Shown here: piece after piece, positions 1 to 5,748 of the stretch
Layout of the letters: each line of letters starts with the position of its first letter
Numbering within the stretch: position 1 is the stretch's first letter
Assembly: GCA_028712895.1 (NCBI GenBank)
Contig: JAQTPL010000017.1
Location: 1-37,587 of the forward strand
From: a bacterium
Lineage (GTDB): Bacteria > CAYTYR01 > UBA6262
DNA: 37,587 nucleotides
Direction of reading: 5' to 3'
Notes under the pieces: generated by a model
Database searches by the model: none
Told to the model about the DNA's origin: nothing
Seen by the model: only the letters and a program-made list of their open reading frames with translations
Program-made: the position numbers and the translations under genes

Positions 1-124
1 TGCTTTCCTTGGTAGCGCCGGCAAATCTGGCGATAACGATAGCTGCCAAAATACCTAAGATGACGATAACGATTAACAGTTCTACCAGGGTAAAGCCCTT
101 CCGGTTTCTCAGTTTACTTAACAT
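1..124 (-). CDS. Type IV pilin / GspG-like pseudopilin, 3' part beyond window
   Basis: Only the first 41 codons lie in the window; the gene continues past base 1. The ATG is at 124-122, preceded by an AAAGGAG ribosome site. The encoded N-terminus has a class III leader of ten residues ending in Gly, then FTLVELLIVIVILGILAA, the hydrophobic alpha1 helix with Glu at mature position 5 that prepilin peptidase and pilus assembly require. Bases 1-124 are identical to 589-712 of the next gene upstream, so this is another member of the same recently duplicated or converted pilin family. It follows the 215-712 pilin by 90 bp, which includes a strong hairpin. The pilin identity is secure; the missing C-terminal half cannot be described. 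Confidence 0.9.
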   Translation of the reverse strand, partial: MLSKLRNRKGFTLVELLIVIVILGILAAIVIARFAGATKES

Positions 125-166
125 ATTTACTATGCTCCTTTCAGTTTAAATAACGCTGGCGTTGTC

Positions 167-199
167 CAGAGAGAACAGGCTTATCACCTGTTCTCTCTG
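167..199 (-). other. 13-bp perfect stem-loop between pilin genes
   Basis: Bases 167-179 pair perfectly with 187-199 (GAGAGAACAGG core), leaving a 7-base loop. It lies between the stop of the 215-712 pilin and the start of the next pilin. No T-run follows on the minus strand, so it is not a classical terminator. An RNA-stabilising 3' end, a processing site or a partial attenuator that lowers expression of the downstream pilin are all possible. The structure is certain as sequence; the role is inference. Confidence 0.6.
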
Positions 200-214
200 T
201 CACGCTTAAACATC

Positions 215-712
215 TTACCAGAGGTTATACTTCACACCCCAGCTTGTATCTGACGGTGAGCCTGCCGTTGTATCAGTAGAAAAATAGTTCGCGCATACTC
301 TGCCGGTCAGGGAATCATACGACCAGCCGCCAGCACCTGAAATCTTAGCATCCCGTTGGGTCTCATTATCGCTCGGGCTGAATTCAGCCGTCACGAGTTC
401 AACCGCGTTTGACCTGTAGAAGGGGTCAATGGGTATTCTTTCCAAGAATGTCTTGCTGTCTACGTCAACCGCTGTTCCTTTCCAGAGATCATCCAGATTA
501 GCTGGATAGCTGTTACTCTTGGAATTCGCTTTGTACGTTTCCAGTGAAGACCTGATGGTACGCAGGTTTCCCTTCAAATTGGATTCTTTGCTTTCCTTGG
601 TAGCGCCGGCAAATCTGGCGATAACGATAGCTGCCAAAATACCTAAGATGACGATAACGATTAACAGTTCTACCAGGGTAAAGCCCTTCCGGTTTCTCAG
701 TTTACTTAACAT
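215..712 (-). CDS. Type IV pilin / GspG-like pseudopilin
   Basis: 165 aa. The leader MLSKLRNRKG is followed by Phe and the conserved FTLVELL helix, with the prepilin peptidase site after Gly10 and Glu at mature position 5. The globular part carries GspG/major-pilin hallmarks: an IPIDPFY segment, then GGWSYDS, GRVCANYF with one Cys, and the ending TSWGVKYNLW shared by all pilins here. An AGGAGGTG ribosome site precedes the ATG. It should be an inner-membrane pilin precursor assembled by the PilB/PilC proteins encoded at 2771-7449. It is one unit of a 543-bp tandem array and is nearly identical to the 758-1255 gene except in the central and C-terminal part. Whether it is the major pilin or a minor or type II secretion pseudopilin cannot be decided. 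Confidence 0.93.
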   Translation of the reverse strand: MLSKLRNRKGFTLVELLIVIVILGILAAIVIARFAGATKESKESNLKGNLRTIRSSLETYKANSKSNSYPANLDDLWKGTAVDVDSKTFLERIPIDPFYRSNAVELVTAEFSPSDNETQRDAKISGAGGWSYDSLTGRVCANYFSTDTTAGSPSDTSWGVKYNLW

Positions 713-757
713 ATTGTTTCACCTCCTTCCTCTTTAGTTTTTACTCCGCGCTTGTTC

Positions 758-1255
758 TTACCAAATGTTATATGCAGCACCCCAGCTGGTGTCCAATGGC
801 ACACCCGCCGATGTATCAGTAGAAAAATAATTCGCGCATACCCTGCCGGTCAGGGAATCATACGCCCAGCCGCCAGCACCGGTAATATTGGCGTCTCTTT
901 CCGTAGCCAGATCGATCGGGCTGAAAATAGCTGTAGCCAGATATACATCCTTGCTCCTATAGAAGGGGTCAATGGGTATTCTTTCCAAGAATGTCTTGCT
1001 GTCTACGTCAACATTAGTTCCTTTCCAGAGATCATCCAGATTGGCCGGATAGCTGTTACTCTTGGAATTCGCTTTGTACATTTCCAGTGAAGACCTGATG
1101 GTACGCAGGTTTCCCTTCAAGTTAGATTCTTTGCTTTCCTTGGTAGCGCCGGCAAATCTAGCGATAACGATAGCTGCCAAAATACCTAAGATGACGATAA
1201 CGATTAACAGTTCTACCAGGGTAAAGCCCTTCCGGTTTCTCAGTTTACTTAACAT
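758..1255 (-). CDS. Type IV pilin / GspG-like pseudopilin
   Basis: 165 aa. It has the same ten-residue leader, the FTLVELLIVIV helix, the single-Cys GRVCANYF motif and a TSWGAAYNIW end. It differs from the 215-712 product mainly at residues about 100-140, where the sequence reads KDVYLATAIFSPIDLA instead of NAVELVTAEFSPSDNE. That region lies between alpha1 and the C-terminal beta-sheet and is probably surface exposed. An AGGAGGTG ribosome site precedes the ATG at 1255. It is cotranscribed with its neighbours, with 45-bp gaps on both sides. Pilin family membership is certain from the sequence; major versus minor status is unknown. Confidence 0.93.
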   Translation of the reverse strand: MLSKLRNRKGFTLVELLIVIVILGILAAIVIARFAGATKESKESNLKGNLRTIRSSLEMYKANSKSNSYPANLDDLWKGTNVDVDSKTFLERIPIDPFYRSKDVYLATAIFSPIDLATERDANITGAGGWAYDSLTGRVCANYFSTDTSAGVPLDTSWGAAYNIW

Positions 1256-1300
1256 ATTGTTTCACCTCCTTCCTTTTTAGTTTTCACTCCGTGCTTGTTC

Positions 1301-1798
1301 TTACCAAAGATTATACTTGACACCCCAACTGGTATCGATCGGTTCACCAGGCGTGGTATCAGTAGAATAATAATTCGCGCATACCCTGCCGGTCAGGGAA
1401 TCATACGCCCAGCCGCCGCCGCCAGTGATCTTGGCATCCCGGTCGGTGGCATCTTCAGTCGGATCAAATATTTCAGTCGCAGCATAAACAGTTCTACTCT
1501 TATAGAACGGGTCTTGCGGTATCCTTTCCAGGAATGTCTTGCTGTCTACATCACTATTAGTACCTTTCCAGAGGTCATCCAGGGACTCAGGATATACGTT
1601 AGCCTTGGAATTAGCCTTATAAATTTCCAGAGAAGACCGGATGGTCCGCAGGTTTCCCTTCAGGCTGGCTTCCTTAGTTTCCTTAGTCGCTCCGGCAAAC
1701 CTGGCGATCACGATAGCTGCCAAAATACCTAAGATGACGATAACGATTAATAATTCTACCAGGGTAAAACCCTTACTATTCTTCATTTTATTTAGCAT
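1301..1798 (-). CDS. Type IV pilin / GspG-like pseudopilin, first of the array
   Basis: 165 aa with leader MLNKMKNSKG and then the conserved FTLVELLIVIVILGILAA helix. It keeps the DPFY, GGWAYDS, GRVCANYY and TSWGVKYNLW elements of its two downstream paralogues, but has diverged throughout, including the nucleotide sequence of the 5' end. It is the promoter-proximal gene of the array. A TTGCCA/TATAAT promoter lies about 48 bp upstream of the start, and an AAAGGAGGTG ribosome site precedes the ATG. It is probably the most highly expressed of the tandem pilins, which is inferred from position only. Confidence 0.93.
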   Translation of the reverse strand: MLNKMKNSKGFTLVELLIVIVILGILAAIVIARFAGATKETKEASLKGNLRTIRSSLEIYKANSKANVYPESLDDLWKGTNSDVDSKTFLERIPQDPFYKSRTVYAATEIFDPTEDATDRDAKITGGGGWAYDSLTGRVCANYYSTDTTPGEPIDTSWGVKYNLW

Positions 1799-1980
1799 AT
1801 AGTCTCACCTCCTTTCAATTTGAAATACATAGAACGCACTTGGTAATTATAACACAACCCTTGATTTATTGGCAAGCAAATAAAATAAAAATAGCGGCCA
1901 TCCTGAAGATCAATGATATCTATCATGGTACTGCACACATTGGTCTTTTTTATGAGCCGCTGCAAGAATCCTGCAAACAT
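1792..1980 (-). CDS. Possible 62-aa small ORF overlapping the pilin start
   Basis: The ATG at 1980-1978 follows AAGGAGG by 5 bases, a very strong ribosome site. The frame runs 62 codons and stops at 1794-1792, overlapping the first pilin ATG, a layout typical of translational coupling. The product (starting MFAGFLQRLIKKTN) has no signal peptide, clear membrane segment or recognisable family. The pilin promoter at 1846-1875 lies inside this frame, so most pilin transcripts would lack its start. It may be a chance frame or a leader peptide. A weak TTGATA-16-TATATA promoter-like pair lies further upstream, near 2046-2073. Confidence 0.22.
   Translation of the reverse strand: MFAGFLQRLIKKTNVCSTMIDIIDLQDGRYFYFICLPINQGLCYNYQVRSMYFKLKGGETIC
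1846..1875 (-). promoter_or_regulatory. Sigma70-type promoter of the tandem pilin array
   Basis: On the minus strand, TTGCCA (1875-1870) and TATAAT (1851-1846) are separated by 18 bases: 5/6 and 6/6 matches to the vegetative consensus. The predicted transcription start is near 1839, giving a leader of about 40 bases with an AAAGGAGGTG ribosome site before the pilin ATG at 1798. Confidence 0.75.
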
Positions 1981-2091
1981 AACGTCCTCCTTAAACTGAT
2001 CTATTCTGTTGTCAAAGATATCCATCTTATCTTGACTAAAGTAATTTCTATATAGTCTTCACTTAATCAATATCAAGTATAAAGAGCAATC

Positions 2092-2568
2092 TTACCAGGC
2101 AGTGTACACTTCACCCCAGGAAGTATCCTTTGGCAATCCGGCGGGATCATTACTGGGTATATCCACGTACACCTGACCTGTAGCGTTGGAATAAACCCAA
2201 CCGCCTATGCCGGCAGCCTGCAAAGTAGTATACTCGGTGCTTTTCTTATAGAAAGGATCCTGAGGAATTTTCCTGATATAGCCCTCAGTTACCAGGGCTT
2301 GTAAATTTGTAGGATAACTATCGCTGGCGGAACGAGCCCGGTATATCTCGACCTGGCTTCGTAAACCGCTAAGGTTGGCTTTCAAGCCGGCTTCTTTGGC
2401 ATCTTTGGTCGCGCCAGTGAACCTGGATATGACCACTGCGGCCAAGATACCAATAATGACTATAACAATCAAAAGTTCCACTAAGGTAAAGCCCTTATAT
2501 TTTACGCGGATGGCTTTCCTTAGCAGTCTCTTTATGCGCTTATGTAATTTCGGTGTACGGCGTTTCAT
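2092..2568 (-). CDS. Type IV pilin-like protein with long basic leader
   Basis: 158 aa from the ATG at 2568, which has GGAGG five bases upstream. A GTG four codons earlier is open but overlaps that ribosome site, so it is not preferred. The leader before the Gly-Phe cleavage site is 26 residues long with 13 Lys/Arg, against ten residues in the array pilins. The helix FTLVELLIVIVIIGILAAVV and Glu5 are intact. The C-terminal part keeps DPFY, GGWVYS and TSWGEVYTAW but lacks the Cys found in the array pilins. It has its own promoter and stands apart from the array, so it is probably a functionally distinct minor pilin or pseudopilin. That last point is inference. Confidence 0.9.
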   Translation of the reverse strand: MKRRTPKLHKRIKRLLRKAIRVKYKGFTLVELLIVIVIIGILAAVVISRFTGATKDAKEAGLKANLSGLRSQVEIYRARSASDSYPTNLQALVTEGYIRKIPQDPFYKKSTEYTTLQAAGIGGWVYSNATGQVYVDIPSNDPAGLPKDTSWGEVYTAW

Positions 2569-2601
2569 TTTATCCTCCACTCCGTACCACCCCCCAATAT
2601 A

Positions 2602-2630
2602 AATATAAAGCGGGATATCACTTTTGTCAA
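2602..2630 (-). promoter_or_regulatory. Sigma70-type promoter of the separate pilin
   Basis: TTGACA (2630-2625) and TATATT (2607-2602) are separated by 17 bases on the minus strand. The predicted start is near 2595, 27 bases before the ATG at 2568 and upstream of its GGAGG site. Confidence 0.8.
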
Positions 2631-2742
2631 GCGGTTTCGGGAACGAAATCTGCGGTGTTTCGTCTATATTTTAACTTTTTTTTCGCGTTTTACTTTTTGG
2701 TTTTTTTGCTGTAATTTTTGGCTTTTATTTTTTCAATTTCAA

Positions 2743-2765
2743 ATCTCAAATTTCAAATTTGAGAT
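2743..2765. repeat. 11-bp AT-rich inverted repeat after pilC
   Basis: ATCTCAAATTT (2743-2753) and AAATTTGAGAT (2755-2765) form a perfect inverted repeat around a single C, six bases after the pilC stop. On the minus strand it is followed by A-rich rather than T-rich sequence, so it is not a standard terminator. It may cap the pilC transcript 3' end or be a protein-binding palindrome. Confidence 0.5.
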
Positions 2766-2770
2766 CGTTT

Positions 2771-3991
2771 TTACGCTCCGGCCCGCGCTACTTTGATCAT
2801 GTCATACATAGGCAATACCAATGACATGGCAATGAATCCGACTAAAACTCCCATCACCAGGATCATTACCGGCTCCAGGATACTCGACAGGTTCCTGATC
2901 AGGTAATCCACTTCCCGCTCATAAAAATCAGCTATCTTTACCAGGATCTTTTCCACCGTACCGGTAACTTCGCCGACTGGTATCATATTCGCGATCATGG
3001 GAGGTATGAGCAGGCTTTTGGCGAACGGCGTGCCCATATCACCTCCTTGCTTAACTGAATCAATAACACTTTCTAAGACTTCAGCCATGCAGACATTGCC
3101 CACTATATCCCGGGAGATATTCAAGGATTCAATGATCGGCACCCCGGCACTTAACATCACGCCAAAGGTCCGGGTAAAACGTGTCAGGATCATCTTATGC
3201 TGCAATGAACCAAAAATAGGCATCTTTAATATGAACATATCAATGGCATACCGACCTTTTTTGGTTTTACTGAATTTACCGTAACTAATATAGAGAATTA
3301 TGCCGAGCACGATCAGGACTAAAAATCTCTTTTTAAGTATATTACTGATAAAGAGTAAAACCCTGGTCGGAGCTGGCAGCTCTACACCGGAAGAGGCAAA
3401 GATATTGGTAAAAGTCGGCAATACAAACACAATCAGGAAAGTCACGGCTATAGCGCTGATAATGCTCAAAATAAAAGGATACATCAAGGCTGCTTTCAAG
3501 CGACCACGGATCTCTTCGTCCCGCTCCATGAAAGTCGCCCATTGGATCAGGATCTTATCCATTTCACCGCCGCTTTCACCGACCCTGATCATGCTGATAA
3601 AGAGATTGTCAAATACCGCCGGATGGCGGGCGGCCGCCCAGGATAGGGAATTACCATGGCTGATATCCTTGGCGACTTGGGCGATCACTCGTTTGAATTT
3701 GGGATTTTGGGTTTGGCTGGCAAGCACGTCGAGGCATTTGGTCAAGGCCAGGCCGGCGCCGATCATGGTAGACAATTGCTGGCTGAAAATACCTTTGTCG
3801 CGGGTCGTGATCTTGACAAACATTTCGTTCAGGTTAATATTCAGCCCGCCCTTTTTTTCCAGGGCTAATTTTTGGACAAAAAGACCCTGCTTTTTCAGGG
3901 TAATACTGGCCAGTACCTGATTAGGAGCGTCAATAGAACCTTTTATTTTTTTACCACCCTTATCAAAAGCCAAGTAGGTGAAAATAGGCAT
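2771..3991 (-). CDS. pilC: Type IV pilus inner-membrane platform protein PilC (GspF family)
   Basis: 406 aa, the normal family length. The N-terminus MPIFTYLAFDKGGKKIKGSI is the usual PilC/GspF start. Two T2SSF cytoplasmic repeats follow at about 70-195 and 275-395, each with the GESGG/GEVTGT-type motif, with membrane helices near 170-195, 220-240 and 375-400. The protein is the inner-membrane platform that couples the PilB ATPase to pilin insertion. It follows the HD-GYP gene by 39 bp; that gap is filled by a 35-base sequence matching the terminal repeat of the mobile element at 18918-19187, which supplies the AGGA ribosome site. GspF of type II secretion is the alternative, but the pilB partner with an MshEN domain favours a pilus. 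Confidence 0.93.
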   Translation of the reverse strand: MPIFTYLAFDKGGKKIKGSIDAPNQVLASITLKKQGLFVQKLALEKKGGLNINLNEMFVKITTRDKGIFSQQLSTMIGAGLALTKCLDVLASQTQNPKFKRVIAQVAKDISHGNSLSWAAARHPAVFDNLFISMIRVGESGGEMDKILIQWATFMERDEEIRGRLKAALMYPFILSIISAIAVTFLIVFVLPTFTNIFASSGVELPAPTRVLLFISNILKKRFLVLIVLGIILYISYGKFSKTKKGRYAIDMFILKMPIFGSLQHKMILTRFTRTFGVMLSAGVPIIESLNISRDIVGNVCMAEVLESVIDSVKQGGDMGTPFAKSLLIPPMIANMIPVGEVTGTVEKILVKIADFYEREVDYLIRNLSSILEPVMILVMGVLVGFIAMSLVLPMYDMIKVARAGA

Positions 3992-3995
3992 ATCA

Positions 3996-4030
3996 GTGTC
4001 CTGTCTTTAAAATCTCTTCACATTTGAAAG
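3996..4030 (-). repeat. Solo copy of the MITE terminal repeat upstream of pilC
   Basis: This sequence matches 18919-18954, one end of the MITE-like element, at about 30 of 36 aligned positions (GTGTCCTGTCT, then AAATCTCTT and ATTTGAAAG on the plus strand). It fills the gap from the HD-GYP stop codon to just before pilC and lies exactly as far from the pilC ATG as the element end lies from the DUF3307 ATG. It provides the AGGA ribosome site for pilC. It is either a remnant of an insertion or a shared leader motif. Confidence 0.6.
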
Positions 4031-5713
4031 CTATCGTTCTACTCCTATCGGTTTAAGGCTTTCTTCTTCCAGCACTTCCACAAAAGCATTGACTACCTGC
4101 GGATCAAATTGGGAGCCAGCTGATTTTTTTAATTGCTCTATCGCTTCTTCTTTGGGCAAGCCCTTATGATACGGCCGGTCACTGGTCATAGCTTCAAATG
4201 AATCAGCGACGCTTAAGATCCTGGCGCCGATGGGAATCTCATCACGCTGTAACCCGTCCAGGTACCCTTTGCCGTCGTACCGTTCATGATGGTGATAAAC
4301 AATAGGGATAACGTCCTGCAGGCTCTTGATGGGCTTGAGGATCTGCGCTCCCATAAAGGGGTGGTTTTTAATGTGCGAATATTCATCCGCCGTCAGTTTT
4401 TTGACCTTCTTAAGAATATTTTCTTTGATACCGATCTTGCCGATATCATGCAGGCTGGCGGCATACTGGACAATTTCAATGGTCTCAGCCGGCAAAGCCA
4501 GCTTCTGCGCTATGGAGACTGCATATTTCGTGGTTTGCTCAGAATGGCCGCGCGTATAAGGATCCCGCGCTTCAATAGCATTCACTAAAGAACGGATAAT
4601 TTCCAGGTATGCTTCCCGGCTCTCTTCATAATTCACCACTGTCTGCAGGAAAAGCGCGATCTGGTTGGCCAGGGTGTAGAGCATATGTTCATCCTCAGCG
4701 CTAAAGATTTGCGGGCTCACCCGGTCTTTCCAGCCATTATAGTTGATCACTTCGATTATTCCCAGGCTTTTTTCTCCGATATTGATCGGGGCCAGCAACA
4801 TGGCCTTAAAAGTGATCGCCTTACTGCTATTTTTTACCAACTGGTTGTATTTATCCTTAAAACGGGGATCATTCGCAGGGTCAGCCAACCTGACTGGCTT
4901 GCTTTCTACCGCCGTCCAGCCTACTAAACCCTCCCCTTTTTTAAAACTGAGGCGGTTAATAAAATTAGCTTCATAACCAACGCCATATTTCAACACCAAT
5001 GCTCCCAGGTCCTCTTCCCAGAGATACAATCCGCACAGCTGCACTTTCCAGATCTTGGCAATTTCCTCAGGAATATTATTCAAGACCTGTTCCCGGTTAG
5101 TATTAGAGCCCATTTTTTGGGCAATGTGGGGAAAGATAGATAATTTGTTATTTTTACCGACTTGCTGCGCCAGGGTTTCTTCCAGGGCAAGAAATTGTTT
5201 TTTGCCGGCTTCGGCATCTACTGATTGTTGTTGCAGTATAGTTTCTTTTTCCGCCAGCATTTTTTGCAGCTTCTGGGTTTCTTTTTTAAATTTCGCTTCA
5301 ATTTTGGGCAACAGCAGGAACGTGATCCAGAAGCCTAATCCCACTAACTGGGTCATTCGCCCGGACCAGATCAGGTACTCATTGCCGGTCAGCACCATAC
5401 TTTCCCCGGACAGCAATCCCAGGCTGGCGATGGTCAATCCTGCGGCCGATAAGGACTGGCTCTTCAGGGAAACCACAATATTCCCGGTCACCACGGCAGC
5501 GATAACACCTAAGCTGAGATATTGCAGGCTGTCAATCACCAGGAAAAACGAAATTCCCTGCGCCAGGCCCCATAACACCAGCAGACTATTACTGACTACG
5601 CTCCACACATTCATTAAACCCTTGGTATAATTCCGGCATCCTACTATGATACTGCCAACGGTCAGTAATAAGACTGCTATTTCCCAGATCAAGAAAATAG
5701 ATTTATCCACCAT
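4031..5713 (-). CDS. Membrane GAF / HD-GYP cyclic-di-GMP phosphodiesterase-like protein
   Basis: 560 aa. About five membrane helices occupy residues 8-136, then a coiled coil (140-185), a GAF domain (about 205-360) and an HD-GYP domain (about 365-555). Metal-binding motifs are present: His390, His422-Asp423 in LHDIGKIGI, His451 in HPFMG, and the His474-476 cluster. The signature GYP reads GYL (483-485). HD-GYP proteins hydrolyse c-di-GMP to GMP or pGpG. Its position between pilB and pilC, 35 and 39 bp from each, points to control of pilus assembly by local c-di-GMP turnover, since PilB here has an MshEN receptor. The start has AGGAG five bases upstream. Loss of the GYP proline could affect activity or partner binding, so enzymatic activity is likely but not certain. 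Confidence 0.88.
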   Translation of the reverse strand: MVDKSIFLIWEIAVLLLTVGSIIVGCRNYTKGLMNVWSVVSNSLLVLWGLAQGISFFLVIDSLQYLSLGVIAAVVTGNIVVSLKSQSLSAAGLTIASLGLLSGESMVLTGNEYLIWSGRMTQLVGLGFWITFLLLPKIEAKFKKETQKLQKMLAEKETILQQQSVDAEAGKKQFLALEETLAQQVGKNNKLSIFPHIAQKMGSNTNREQVLNNIPEEIAKIWKVQLCGLYLWEEDLGALVLKYGVGYEANFINRLSFKKGEGLVGWTAVESKPVRLADPANDPRFKDKYNQLVKNSSKAITFKAMLLAPINIGEKSLGIIEVINYNGWKDRVSPQIFSAEDEHMLYTLANQIALFLQTVVNYEESREAYLEIIRSLVNAIEARDPYTRGHSEQTTKYAVSIAQKLALPAETIEIVQYAASLHDIGKIGIKENILKKVKKLTADEYSHIKNHPFMGAQILKPIKSLQDVIPIVYHHHERYDGKGYLDGLQRDEIPIGARILSVADSFEAMTSDRPYHKGLPKEEAIEQLKKSAGSQFDPQVVNAFVEVLEEESLKPIGVER

Positions 5714-5748
5714 ATCAACTCCTACACGCTGTACGCTAAACGCTATAT

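Larger units (their letters stand above)
215..1300 (-). repeat. 543-bp tandem pilin repeat units
   Basis: Pilin stop positions fall at 215, 758 and 1301, exactly 543 bp apart. The gene length (498 bp) and the 45-bp spacer, with its conserved ribosome site, are both preserved in each unit. The units at 215-757 and 758-1300 are nearly identical over the first 60 or so codons and the spacer, and differ mainly in codons for residues about 100-140. The gene at 1301-1798 has the same length but is more diverged. This indicates tandem duplication, with either gene conversion of the 5' half or selection for diversity in the exposed 3' half. Confidence 0.85.

Noticed and set aside
3300-3920. 206-codon plus-strand frame inside pilC
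   Set aside because: Antisense shadow; Ser/Lys-rich composition typical of the complement of a membrane-protein gene.
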